Of a DNA stretch of 64,000 bases, positions 1 to 11,336 are shown in pieces. The stretch covers positions 62,001 through 126,000 of the forward strand of contig NW_022985456.1 of assembly GCF_010093595.1 (NCBI RefSeq), written 5' to 3'. How positions within the stretch are numbered: position 1 is the first letter of the stretch; each line of letters opens with the position of its first letter. The stretch is from Mytilinidion resinicola. Lineage: Eukaryota; Ascomycota; Dothideomycetes; Mytilinidiales; Mytilinidiaceae. Below the pieces are notes generated by a model. The model saw only the letters and a program-made list of their open reading frames with translations, had not been told where the DNA came from and did no database searches. Position numbers and translations under genes: made by a program.

Positions 1-308
1 ACATATGAGTGTAGACTCAAAATGATTAGAAAATAATGTCTAAAACGCAAGAAGTTGTGTCTTGACTCCGTCCTTCTCGACTCCCTATGTTTATAGTATG
101 CAGGAAAAGCTAAGAATTGGTATTACTTCTTTTAATAATCATCTTACAAGAACCGATAATGCAGTTGCAAAAGAGAATGCCTAAAGTATCAGACGGCTGA
201 TCCCGAACTTAGATGCCTTTTCTATAATTGCTTCCAAAAGCCCATACGCCTTTTCGATCGAGCATGTCCATAGCCAGTGTTTTACCCACAGTCAATCAAT
301 ATCGAATA
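1..308. other. Left-edge intergenic sequence
   Basis: This stretch lies downstream of the zinc-finger gene stop codon and holds its presumed 3' untranslated region. I see no coding frame, RNA gene or repeat in it. Confidence 0.5.
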
Positions 309-1710
309 TCACAGAGGTGCCTCCTGAGGCGTCTCTAGAGCTCCCTCCTGGGCCACAGTCGCATCTTCATGCTCATGCCACTTTGGGCCGTCGGGAGGAT
401 ACGCATTCGAAGGTTCCGGCTTCACCGCGACGTCATCCCTCTGCTTCCGTAGAAGTGACTCTTCTCGCCACCACGGCGTCTTGCCTTCGATCTCAAGCAG
501 CAAGCTGGGGTCAACGTCCTCGATTATCATCTTCTTGACCCTTTCTTGATCCTCTGTTCCAGCTTCTTCCTCCTTTCTTAGACCACGCGCGACTTCGGCT
601 TCCATCGCGTTCTCGAGGAGAAGCTCCTTCGCAATCCATTCATCCTTACGTTTCCTTTCTAGGATTTCGGCTTCAGCCTTCAGCTCTTCGGCTTCTTGTT
701 GTGCCCAGACCAGCTGTCGTCGAAGTAGACGGAAGAGCTCTGGCGCAGGGAGAGCAAGCTCAGAGGGTGTGAATTGAATGTCGGGTGGAAAGTTCACCAG
801 CGGCGGCCCGTTAGGTGACGCAGGGTCATTCGTGTATATGATGTTGTTGTGCACATACTCGTATTCGGGATTCGTCGCTGCGGTTGCGCTAGGAGGTGGG
901 TGAGATGACGGCGACGCTGGAGTTGGCGTAGAGGATTTTTCGGGGCCGTTGCCCATGCCCTTATTCAAGACAAGCTTGAGGCGCTGGAAGCGGTTCGAGG
1001 GATTCGAGGAGTGGTGCTTCGGAACAGGGTCAGAGGGTCGCAGCGCTTCGGTCTCGTGAACGGTGCGCATATGCTTCGCAAGAGCGTCAGAGCGAGTGAA
1101 CGATCGGTCGCATTCTGCGTATAAGTTAGAAACCATCCTCAGGTGTCAACCGCGAGGCTTCCATTTGAATATCAAGCTCGCAAACTGATCGACGTGCAAT
1201 CTACTTACCGGGCAAAGTGCAATAGAATGGCTTCTCCCGCGTGTGGCTCCTCATGTGCGCCCTCAGAGCATATCCGCTGGCGTGCGGAATCCCCTTCCTA
1301 TTGCAGTCAGACCATTCGCAGGCGTACTTCTTCTGCCGTAAGCCAATATGGTCCTCGTGAAGATGATCAACCAGCCTATCCATATTGCCTAGGTCTCCTG
1401 CTTCACAGCCCTCCCACTTGCAGTAGGTGATTTGCTCCTGGCCGTAGTCATCCTCGCCGATCATATGGCTTGGGTGGGTTGGCGATGCCGGCACGCTGCC
1501 GTCAGTGTCTTCTGAGAGGTCGGCATCGTCGTATCCCGGGTGGTGCGCAGCTGGGGGATCTGAAGTCGCGCGTCTGGTCACTCGCTGTCGCTTTTTCGGG
1601 GGTCCGCTGCGTTCGCGGTCATGAGAATCGAAACTCAGTCGCCGGCCCTTGACGTCTTCAGGGAAGTCGTCGGATGCGTAGTCTGACAGAACTGACCCGG
1701 GCGACTCCAT
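309..1710 (-). CDS. C2H2 zinc-finger protein, INO80-subunit Iec1-like
   Basis: Two-exon model on the minus strand: 1710-1209 and 1114-309, giving 435 codons plus stop. The intron starts GTAAG after the CCCG codon and ends CGCAG, and joining it completes a third zinc finger split by the splice. An acidic N-terminus and a basic nuclear-localisation-like patch (KKRQR, about residues 39-43) precede three C2H2 fingers at about residues 97-123, 131-153 and 164-187. The last finger reads FTRSDALAKHMRTVHETE. A charged coiled-coil segment follows at about 293-351. The finger array and the TRSDALAKHMRTVHE motif resemble the fungal Iec1/YY1-like zinc-finger subunit of the INO80 chromatin remodeller. That assignment is inference from memory of the family; another C2H2 regulator is possible. 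The ATG at 1710 is the first one in frame that heads the conserved acidic N-terminus. Confidence 0.75.
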
Positions 1711-2162
1711 TGTGAGCTGGTGAGAGGGATGTGAGGAGGGCGTGGAGATAGACGCGATGGTATTTGGTACCCGTTCATAAAAGCTTGGCAGTAACTCTTG
1801 GCGTGCACAAACCCAATGCAGTATAACAACCATCTGAGATGGTGATCCCGCAAATCTTACAGGCTGTTCAATGCGTTGTATTCAATATTTTCGGCAAAGT
1901 ATTTAGTGAGGCAGATGGCAGATGAAACTAATTCACAAAGCTAGAACATCTAATACGCACAGGAGCTACATAAATTGAGAGTCCTAGCTACATTGCATAA
2001 TCTAGACTTGTATACTAGCCTGGTCACTTACAAGCTCTCGGCTTCCTGTCAGTTTTCCCTCGTAAACAATGTTAGGATGTCTAAACTAGCACTACGCCTC
2101 TTCGTCTATTCCTACAACCGACCTGAAGTTCTTCCAACTAAGCTTAGGGAATCCCCAACGAG
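1711..2162. other. Intergenic, promoter side of zinc-finger gene
   Basis: About 450 bases between two minus-strand genes. It should hold the zinc-finger gene promoter and the 3' untranslated region of the oxidoreductase. I see no coding frame or repeat that I can support. Confidence 0.4.
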
Positions 2163-2971
2163 TCAAGTTCTGTCCGTTTTCGTCTGTAGCAATTCTCTTC
2201 CCTTTCCAACCATTCGTTTATTGTATATTAGCCCTTCCTCTTCTTTTCCCGTCGCTATCAATTCGGCAATATATGCGCTGAACTCATCACAATCGATCAC
2301 CAAGTCGCCCATTAGCATCGGCAACAGCCGCCTTCCAAACATGTCCGGAGTAATGAACCCTCCAGGTTTGACAACGAACGTCTGCCAAACATCCTTATGC
2401 TCTATTGCGAACTCAAGACAAACGACTTCAGTACGGCCCTGGGGTGGATGTCAGCCAGTTTTGGAAACGCAAATGTGAAAGAGGCGGGTTTTACTTTGAG
2501 CTTTCTTGCTCCAGGCAAAAAGAAAAGCCATGCGTCCTGGTTTTGGACAACGAACTTCCCGCTGCAAAAAATAAATCTGAACCGAGTCGTGCGGGACTGT
2601 GCTTCGCGGGCTTTCAACATGGCGGCCTGGAATGCCACTGGCCAGTCGAAGTTCGGCCCTGATGATGCATCGTTGGTGCCCATTGCCCTGTAGGAAACCA
2701 TAAGTCCTTTCTCGCGTTCCTTTGGAGAGGTGGGGGTGGGGGCTTACCAGAACATCGCATCTGCATCTTTGATGATCTCCATGATTTCTTGGCTCCAGTT
2801 GCTGAAGTCCTTGACGATCACATTCTTGAACTTCTCGCTATTGGGGAGCGACTCGCTGGGTATGTGACGTCGAGATAGCGATACGACAGAGGTGATACTG
2901 GGATGCTGGAGAAATTGTAGGAGGGACTGCCGTCCAATTTTACCTGTGGCGCCGGTGATGAGGATTTTCAT
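2163..2971 (-). CDS. NAD(P)-binding Rossmann-fold oxidoreductase (atypical SDR)
   Basis: Three-exon model on the minus strand: 2971-2748, 2687-2495 and 2438-2163, 693 bases, 230 residues. The N-terminus is a glycine-rich nucleotide-binding loop, ILITGATGKIGRQSL, right after the start. The second exon has a W-A-M-G-T-N-D turn and a catalytic-looking stretch, and the third carries LEFAIEHKDVW and VVKPGGF, as in HTATIP2-like and epimerase-like fungal oxidoreductases. Both introns are about 56-60 bases with GTAAGC/GTAAAA donors and CAG acceptors. The substrate is unknown. The 230-residue length is normal for this small single-domain family. A GTG lies 24 bases upstream in frame, but the ATG at 2971 directly heads the Rossmann motif and is preferred. 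Confidence 0.8.
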
Positions 2972-3664
2972 AGCGAAAGAATACGAGTTCTTCACAAGGT
3001 TCTGGAGCTCTATAAATGTGTGTCTAATGGAGCTTAATATAGCTGATTGACCTTGTACTCTTGACCGGAACTATTCGTCCGGCGATAGCAAGATTGGTTG
3101 CACACGAATCGAAAAAGTGTCCGTGCCCGGGCTTTTCAGAGTTCTTTTGTAGGTCAATTATTGTGTTGCTAATGATTACTTGATATAACCGTTGGCCCCC
3201 GTTCTATTGGCTCGAACAGTTCGATCCGCGATAGTAATATGTAAGAACACTGAATGAAGAAGTCCGAGGGCGTAGCTGCACTACTCCAATCAGAACACGT
3301 TGCTAATCACGGAAGAACCACGACGCCGACGGTGGCTTGGCGGTCAGCGCAAACCTTCGCCACGCCTTTTCGTTTGTCCATCCAAATTCTCCTCTCGAGC
3401 ACCCGCCGACACTAGTTACAACTAACCCCTACACATTGTAAGCAATGCATTCACTCCTTATCCACTCTGTTATGATGAACAAAATAGAGTTCTGCAATGC
3501 CAACGGTTTTGCTTCTGCGAAGCCGAATGCCGATACACCTAAAGCTACACTTGATCTGATATTCCAATCACCCACACAGCTTTTCTCACAAGATTCACGG
3601 TTCAAGGCGCTAATACGATTGCATTCAGTAGATATGATCACACAATGTGAAACTCTCCTCCCTC
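2972..3664. other. Intergenic between oxidoreductase and aldo/keto reductase
   Basis: About 690 bases that should contain the oxidoreductase promoter and the aldo/keto reductase 3' region. A short open frame on each strand near 3430-3720 lacks recognisable motifs and is treated as chance. Confidence 0.4.
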
Positions 3665-4792
3665 CTACATGTCGACGTGATGCATGCCAGCGTCTGGGTA
3701 CCTGTTACCCTTCACCGTGACCCTCTTAAGGGCATCATCGATAGCGGCCACATCCTTCTTAGTTAGGGGTATAGGGTTCATGTTCTCGTTGATGCGCTCC
3801 TCGGTAGTAGCTCCGGGGATAGGGATGATGACAGGATAGCCGTCCTGTCCGCTCTTCGCGAGAATCCAAGAGATCGCAATCTGAGCAGGCGTGACGCTCT
3901 TCTGCTTCGCAATAGTCTCAACCTCCCTGACTAGCTTCAAGTTCTCGTCGAAGACATCAGGCTGGAATCGAGGGTAGGATCTGAGCATTGAGTCTGCTGG
4001 AAGATCGTCGAAGGACTTGTATTGCCCGGTCTAAAAAGCTTGTCAGCGGCGTGTTCTCCTAGATAATAGACGAATAGTAGAATGCATACCAAGAACCCTC
4101 TACCCAGTGGCGAATAAGCGATGATCGGGATATCGTGCTCCTTGCAAGCCTCCGCGACCCCATTCTCCAGCAAGTCCGTCGCCCAGAGCGAAAACTCCAC
4201 CTCCACGGCAGCGATTTTCTGCACCTTCGCCGCCCTCCGAATCGTCTTCGCACTGACTTCGCTCAAGCTGATGCCTCCGACCTTGCCTGCCTTCACGTAC
4301 TCCCCAATCGTCGCTACCACATCCTCGATATCCGTCTTCCCGTCCAATCGCGCACACTCGAACAAGTCCAGACTCTTCTTCCCATCCAGAAACCGCAAGC
4401 ACTCGTCGATGCTGCGCTTTATATTCTTCGCGCTGCTATCCGGCACCATCTGGCCGGGAAGCAGCGCGCCCTTGATCGACAGCACCACCTTGTCCGCGTC
4501 GTCGGGATACTGCGTGAAATACTCGCTGAGGAGATGCAGCGAGTTGCGCTCTGGGGAGCCGTAGATTTCGCCGCCGTTCCAGAAGTTGGCGCCGTGGGCG
4601 AGGGCGGCGCGCATGGCTTTGAAGGACTGGGCCTGGGAGGGTGGGCTGGGGCGCCATGTTAGACCTGTGGTGTATCTAGTTAAAACCACAATTTTGACCT
4701 GGTTAAAGTTGGCGTTTGCCATGTGAAGTCTTACCCATGAGCCCATAGCCCACCTGGCCTACTTCCTTGCCGACGAGCTGAACTGTCTTCAT
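3665..4792 (-). CDS. Aldo/keto reductase, pyridoxal-reductase type
   Basis: Three-exon model on the minus strand: 4792-4735, 4664-4090 and 4030-3665, 999 bases, 332 residues. Splicing exon 1 to 2 yields GYGLMGLTWRP, a hallmark of the yeast/fungal pyridoxal reductase group (AKR8, S. pombe Plr1). The active-site tyrosine is Y54 in NGGEIYG and the catalytic lysine is K84 in LSIKG. SLDLFECARLDGKT and the SPLGRGFLTGQ segment across the second splice also fit this group. The C-terminal part has the NADP-binding IPIPGATTEERINEN stretch. The likely reaction is NADPH-dependent reduction of pyridoxal to pyridoxine, in the cytosol; this is inferred from family resemblance, and the enzyme could act on other aldehydes. 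Intron 1 begins inside the fourth base of codon 20, which explains the very short 58-base first exon. Confidence 0.85.
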
Positions 4793-5718
4793 CTTGAACG
4801 TGGTGTTGTGAGATACTTCTGATCTGAGGCAAAGTGATACTGAGGAGACTCGGGTTGAGATTGGTACAGCTTGTGTAGACTTCTTACTAATTGAAAGTGT
4901 TACTGAAGTGGGAGCACAAGGTGGATTTATATTCTAGAGTCCAGCTGGATGTACGAAGCATTATGTCGTCACCCCCACCTCTTGAATTTGTTTTCTGGCT
5001 AACACCGCCTATCTCCACACCGTCGGACTGACTGCCTGCCGCCCAAATACCATCACACCGGCACTGCGTCGACCTTGATTGGACGGTTATAGCATAAACG
5101 ATCTGAGTGGGACGTCTAAGGGTCCAGCTTAAGTCTGCAAAAAGTCTCGGGTTGCTAGCTGCGGGTCGTGAAGATCCTCTGTTCATGCAGGTACAGGGTA
5201 ATACGGAGTTGAGAAGAGGTTTCTCGGCCGGGGCGAGGTTTAAGCGCGCAAAAACACGGTTACAGGCCACCGGGTTTAACGTTAAGGTTCGCGGTTGGTA
5301 AAAATGCTCAGAATAAAGTGCCTAGGTAGGCTGGTAAGAATCCTCGGGGTGCGGGTTGCGCCGCTTTTATTCATGCAGGTACAAGGAAGCACGGAGTTGT
5401 GGGGACATTTCTCGACCGGAGCGAGATTCCACACACACAAGAGTAGGGTCATGAGTAAAGAGCATGTGTCATCAGGAGATCCTTGAGAGCTCTCTCGACA
5501 GGGCATGTATTGTACGATGGATGCGGAAATATTCCGGGAGTTAGCTCTGGTAGGTATCTGATACTGTGAAAGCTGAATATTATTGGCTCCTCTAAGAGCC
5601 AACTTCCACAGAGCGACCTCACTCTATATGCATTACGTATGTTGTCTACAGGCCGTATTCCTCAACCTTTCCTGGTGGACAGTCCTTCCACTGAGGACAT
5701 CCTACATCCAATATCGGT
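4793..5718. other. Intergenic with a two-copy degenerate repeat
   Basis: This 925-base gap holds the aldo/keto reductase promoter at its left end and a degenerate tandem repeat at about 5128-5443, listed separately. I see no complete gene. Confidence 0.4.
5128..5443. repeat. Two-copy degenerate tandem repeat, period 188 bp
   Basis: Copy 1 spans about 5128-5255 and copy 2 about 5316-5443. The best-conserved cores are 5179-5241 and 5367-5429. In the plus-strand frame both encode LFMQVQG-x-TEL-x3-FS-x-GARF, and several differences between copies fall at third codon positions (CAG/CAA, GGT/GGA, GGG/GGA, AGG/AGA, TTT/TTC). This could be a relic of a repeated coding element or a repeat decayed mostly by transitions. 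No transposon ends were found. Confidence 0.6.
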
Positions 5719-7043
5719 CTAGTTCTTCTTCTCCTGATCTTTGGAATTATCCAACGAGCCTTTGAGTGGCCATAAGAAGTCTTCCGCGCGGTCTGTCTTA
5801 TCTGTCGTAAGATGCTCAACCAAAATCATGAAGGTGTATGCGCCGATGGCGGTCAGGCTACTTGAATTAGCGAGTGTCTCCTCTACGTCTAAACATGATG
5901 CGGCGCTTACATGTGCCACCAGCCGTGTAGCTCCAAAAAAATGCCGAAAGGTAGACCGACTTTGTGCCGAAGAGATAGGAGCATCGGGCACAAGTGCATA
6001 TCAATGTTCCAAAGGAAGTAACCAATACCAGACATCGCTAGGTAAGTTAGAAGGGCTGTTCTTTGGACGAATGGAGATATAGAATCACAAATAAGAGGGT
6101 CTTACCTGTGCCAAAGTTCACCAGCTTCTTCACCCGTCTTTTCTCATCCAAGTCGGTGATGCGAGCGTTGACTAGCTGCTTCGTCCTTATCCCAACTAAA
6201 ACAACCATGATTCCAAAAGTCACAACGTGCACTAATATCTCATCTGCGGCGCAGTGATATATCGTGACCGCCGTAAGTATTGCGAGAAGTCCGAGAGAGC
6301 GGATACGGCGCGTGGATGGAGAAACGTCAAAGGTAAAAGCGCGGTTGAGAACGAATCCAGTTGCTACAAGCATGCTTGTATCGTCGCCTGTGTATACGAA
6401 CTTAGCTTACTGAATCTAATGAGCAGTTCTAGTTGCAATCACATGCTCATGAGTAAAGAAGTAAGACTATGCGATAGAAGAAACGGTGCGCGAGAGGAAA
6501 GATGAAAGCTTTGCAACTACGATCGTTTTTGGAGACTGAATATCGAGAGATTAAAAGCTTACACATCTGGCTGTGGTATTTCAAAGTCGCATGGAAGTAT
6601 GCTGAAAGGACTCCAACGCCAATGAGACCCCAGTACGGAAAGCCAAGAAACGACAAGGGGCCGTCAGGTTTCCCTCGGAGACGACTAAGTCCATGAGCTC
6701 CATATATGACTGGTATAGAATTAGGACTCGAATGTTAGAAGGCTCATGAGTAAATTGAAGCATACCGTATGATATGTTCGTCACAGTATTCACAAATTCA
6801 GCAATGTAAGAGGTAACAATGTAGTCCTATGCTAAGTTTAGTACACAGCAAATGGCATAGAAGGGAGTCCTTTGTTTCCTAGGTACCTCTTCGCAAAAAC
6901 TACACAAATGTTAGGAATTGGACGCGTGGAAACGCGAATCGGAAGCGTCGGATATTCATTACGAACTTTGCATTTGAATTTGGAGCACCCCAATAGGGGG
7001 TTACTGGCGGCCCGAAATAGGGCTGAGAAAAGAATAGTGACAT
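5719..7043 (-). CDS. Alkaline ceramidase (YPC1/ACER family)
   Basis: Seven-exon model on the minus strand: 7043-6967, 6899-6887, 6826-6766, 6709-6563, 6387-6106, 6037-5911 and 5860-5719, 849 bases, 282 residues. The N-terminus reads PYWGAPNSNANFCEEDY, then SYIAEFVNTVTNISY, which is the conserved entry of this integral-membrane hydrolase family. Metal and active-site residues known from human ACER3 all have counterparts: S87, H90 in SAYFHATLK, an aspartate at 101/102, and H231 and H235 in LELHGWWH. The product should hydrolyse (phyto)ceramide to sphingoid base and fatty acid in the ER/Golgi membrane. Exon 2 is only 13 bases, and exon 1 uses a GTTCGT donor; both are needed to restore the conserved motif. 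The 282-residue length matches the family. It diverges from the sugar transporter across a 1.4 kb gap. Confidence 0.9.
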
Positions 7044-8439
7044 CGCCGGGTTAGTTTCGTGTAGAGGGTGGTCACAAAGGGCTCCTTGGTGTCGTGGATT
7101 GTGGTGTATCGATGTTGTATGTCCGACACTGGTTCGTCATCTGAAAGCCCTCAATGTTGAGCTCGGACGTAAATAGAGCGGTGGCCGGGTGCCGGCGTCA
7201 ACCGTAAGATACCGTTAGCGTCATACGAGGCACTCTGCACGTATGTGCCACGTGGTAAAGAGCGGTCTGGGTGCAAAGAATCTGTAGACAGGTAGGATCG
7301 TTAGAATTCTTGAGCGGAGGCCCGTGCACAACCTTGAAGCACAACACGAAAGTTGGAGTACCTATCGCTGGAAGGTGTACCGCAACTAAACAGGTCAATT
7401 AAGAAATCGCTAAACGTGGTCTAGTTTGTTTCAAGTAGTCCAGGCTGAGCAGTCTCTGACGATCCGTTGTATTAATTCAGTATCCCTCTTGTAAGGAAGT
7501 CTTGCCATCAGTGCTGCACAATACGTGCTCTTAACTTTTTAATGCCTCAAAAACATGTCTCTCAAGACTCAAGCGTTATTTTGACGTGTGCTGGCACGCT
7601 TGCTCTCATGATGTGCTGCAAGTTCGCAAATATCCATGGATTCATGCAGGATCCACTTTCCGAGCACTGATCTTTGCGGTGGTTACAAGTGATATGCACT
7701 ACCATTCGAAAATGCCAAGCTCAGGAATGCACTAAGATGGATGAAGATGTAAGTGACAGAACTGGTACAATCTGGAAGTGTCGGGAGAAGTCGCGGACTG
7801 AGAGATAAATATGCAGTCACGTGCTCGCTTTCAGGGGTCATCCTGTTTGGAGATTCCACGGTTCCCCGCCACTTTCTCCGCCATCACCACTATCACGACC
7901 CCATATTGGCCGGATTTCCCATGTGGAGGCACTTCCTCGGAGCAGCTCAACTAACCCTTCATGCTGGCGTGAGTGGCGGCTTGAGAGGCTGAAAGTAAGC
8001 TCATCTGTTTGGAGCTTGGTGAGTCTCGGTACTTCAACGACACCTGGTGTCGCTGATCTAATTCTACGCGAATATATTAATCCGCCAATCACAATCACCA
8101 CGTCCTAAACTTCGTGCAACCATTTCCCGAAACTGAAGCCATGGACGCATGGCTGCCACCGGCTAGTGTACCGGCAAACGTTTCATTTGTCCTATTTCCC
8201 TCGCTAAACTCGTTAAGCGGGTTCATTCACCAACCGTATACCCTGAATCTGAGGTGGTTTGTGACACCATGTTGTGCCTCTATCCTTGCGTCACTTAGAT
8301 GGGGAAATGGCTCCAGTAGGGAAGGATTTGCTCTATGCTTTGCGGAGATGTGTATATGAGCTAGCTCACCGTCGACTGGACGACCTGTGCTGTAGGACAT
8401 GTTTACACCTCGTGTGCCATCCTGAAAACAGTTGCCAGC
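7044..8439. promoter_or_regulatory. Divergent promoter region, ceramidase / sugar transporter
   Basis: This 1.4 kb stretch separates two genes transcribed away from each other, so it should contain both promoters. I see pyrimidine-rich CCCC/CCGCC clusters around 7860-7900 but no palindrome or motif that I can assign to a regulator. Open frames in it show no recognisable protein. Confidence 0.4.
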
Positions 8440-10351
8440 ATGAAGCTCTTAAACACACCAAAGACATACAATGTCTACTTTCTCGCCATGATTGCTGTAA
8501 GCGTACTCCAACTCCCCTGGTCCTTACTTTCATGCTAACAAAACCGTAGACTATGGGCGGGATGCTCTTCGGATTTGATATTTCGTCTATGTCCGCCATC
8601 ATAGGGACTAAGCAGTACATGTAAGGTCCTCGTCGTATCTCTTGCCATTCAAGAAGACTAACGATGAGGCTAGTGATTATTTCGACAATCCCCATGGTGT
8701 GATTCAAGGTACAATCGGCTCTGCTCTTGCCGCTGGCTCTGTAAGGCTCATCTCAATGACTGATACACCTCTACAATGCTAACACACTTTAGATATTTGG
8801 CAGCATTATCGCTGGTCCTATATCAGACAAGATTGGCCGGAGAGACTCAGTCATGTTTGCCTGTCTATGGTGGCTCGTCGGCACCACTATCCAAGTGGCT
8901 TGCAATGGGCGCGGAATGCTCATTGCTGGACGCGTACTCAACGGCGTCACAGTTGGCATTACCTCGTCCCAAGTTCCAGTCTATCTCGCCGAGATCGCAA
9001 GACACGACAAGCGCGGCGCCATCATCCTCATCCAGCAACTCGCCATCGAATGGGGCATCCTTATCATGTACTTCATCGGCTATGGATGCTCCTTTATCCC
9101 AGGCAACGCCTCATTTAGAACTGCTTGGGGCATCCAGTTCGTCCCATGCGTGCTTCTCATGTGTGGACTGCCATTCCTTCCCAGATCTCCTCGCTGGCTC
9201 GCCAAAGTCGATCGCACGGACGAAGCGATCCATATACTTGCGAAAATTCAGGCTGGTGGGGACACACAAGATCCCATGGTCATTGCCGAATACGAGGAAA
9301 TCGTCGCCGTTCTTGCAGCCGAAAGGCTTGCTGGCAAAGGCTGGAAGAAATTCTTTCGCAACGGCATGTGGCGAAGGACCATGGCTGGCTTCACCGTGCA
9401 AGCATGGCAGCAATTGAGCGGCGCCAACGTCATGACGTATGAGTTCTCTCAAAGACTTCTTCAAATCGAACTAGTACGCTAACCATGTACTTCAGCTATT
9501 ACATCGTCTACGTGTTTCAAATGGCCAATCTTACGGGTAACGTGAACCTAATCTCGTCGGGTGTCCAATACGCACTCTTCATCATTTTCACCACAATCAT
9601 GTTCTTTATGGTTGATAAGATTGGCCGACGGCCATTACTCGTGTATGGCGCGCTCGGTATGGGCATTTGCCATTTCGTTGTCGGCGGAACCCTTGGTGCC
9701 CACTACGAATACGTCCCTGGTATGTCATTTCATCTTATATCTTCCGTCGCTTCTGCCAACGTGATCTAACAGTATGCAGGGGGAGTGGACGGCAACCTGA
9801 ACGTCTTAATGAGAGTGACGGGAAGTGCATCGTACACCGTCATTGCTTTCTGCTACATTCTCATCATCATCTACGCCCTCACCCTCGCGCCCATCTGCTG
9901 GATCTACGCCGCCGAAGTCTGGTCTCTGGAAACCCGCGCAACAGGCATGGGTATCTCAGCTGTGGGCAACTGGCTCTTCAACTTTGCGCTCGGCCTCTTC
10001 ATCCCGCCGGCATTTCGAAACATTCTGTGGAAGTCGTTCATCGTCTTTGGCGTGCTTTGCCTCGGCGCGGCTGCTCAGTTCTACTTGACGTATCCTGAGA
10101 CATGCGGAAAGACAATCGAGGAGATCGAGCTGCTGTTCTCCAAGGATGGACCACATGCATGGAAGACTAGCAAGGGCAACTCGCGTCTGGATGCGGAGAT
10201 TGCGGAGGTCAGACGGGCCCAAGAGAAGGGAGCAAGAAATGTCAGCATCACTTCAGTGATTGAACGAGAGAGGCTGGCTATGATTGGTGCCAAGGGGAAC
10301 AAGGAGCAACCGATAAAGGAGCAAACGGTTGAGGAGAAGGAAACCGTCTAG
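8440..10351 (+). CDS. MFS sugar (hexose-type) transporter
   Basis: Six-exon model on the plus strand: 8440-8496, 8550-8620, 8674-8740, 8793-9436, 9496-9719 and 9780-10351, 1635 bases, 544 residues. Family signatures are all present: MLFGFD in helix 1, SDKIGRRDS between helices 2 and 3, LPRSPRWLAKV before the central loop, QLSGANVMTYY in helix 7, DKIGRRPLL between helices 8 and 9, and PETCGKTIEEIE after helix 12. This is the sugar-porter branch of the major facilitator superfamily at the plasma membrane, usually proton symport of monosaccharides. The C-terminal 80 residues are a charged cytosolic tail. The substrate cannot be read from the sequence; hexoses, pentoses or quinate are all possible. 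Introns are 53-60 bases with normal GT-AG ends, and no disruption was found. Confidence 0.9.
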
Positions 10352-11336
10352 GAGGCAGAATCTGAAGGCATCTTAGCTCTTAATAGGGCAAGACTTGTTA
10401 TGCGAATTACTAGCTTTGGTAATGGTCTACCATAGGAAGGGATGCGTGTCGTCTTTTAGTCCTGCTATCAGTCAAATTCAACACCCCTCTTTTAATACAT
10501 TGAATGCTTGTTCTAATTTGAAGGACTAATTCACATGTTATATTAAGTGCAATGCCTCACTTTATGGTTCATCCCATTTCCCATTAGCACGAGTGCATGA
10601 CGAAGTCAGCGCTCACCTAACTGGCCTCTGGTACGTGCTTTGTATCCTCTACAGTCAACGGACCGCATATCCTGATATCTAATTTTGGCGATGATGGTCC
10701 GAGCGCAGAGATCCTCGCATTCGGACCACACGGACTTCACCTCTCCACTACTTTCTTGTAAACAACCCGTCGTTGTCGTCGCAAAATCATCCCATAGCAC
10801 CTCAATAACATGCCCTCGCCATTACACTACCGTACCAGAACACTGCCCGGAGCTCCAGGTGGTATGCTGAGCGACTTGCGCTTCATTATGACACAGATAC
10901 GTTTCCTTGTCGAATAAGGATCTGCCTCAGATGCCAATCATTGCGTCAGACCCACCACCTGCCAAATCACGAGGCAATCCCTGATCATCCACCTGCTGAG
11001 AGATTGGCGCCAGTATTGGGCATCGATGGCTACGTCTGCTCCGCCATGTTCTCTCGCCATCAGGCCACCGTAATCATCAGCTTTTCATCTTCGAATCAAG
11101 TGCCATTCTCCGAGTCTCTTTCTTCCTACAATATCTAGCCGAGTTGCTGTAGACGTCCATTCCTTATTGTCTGTAGCTCCTGGAATGTCGGCACATCTAG
11201 CCGGTCCCACTTCTCGAAAGCCTCGGGGATCTCAGGACTTGGAGTCCGTGTCGCACGCTACACATTGCACCTCTGGCGCGGAAACTATCTCTTTAGCTAC
11301 CCTCGTTGGCGTAAACACGTATTGATCAAAAGTGTA
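10352..11336. other. Intergenic upstream of NLR-like gene
   Basis: Nearly 1 kb between two plus-strand genes. I looked here for a P-loop or other NACHT motif that could belong to the following gene and found none in the available frames. It should contain that gene's promoter and the transporter's 3' region. Confidence 0.4.
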
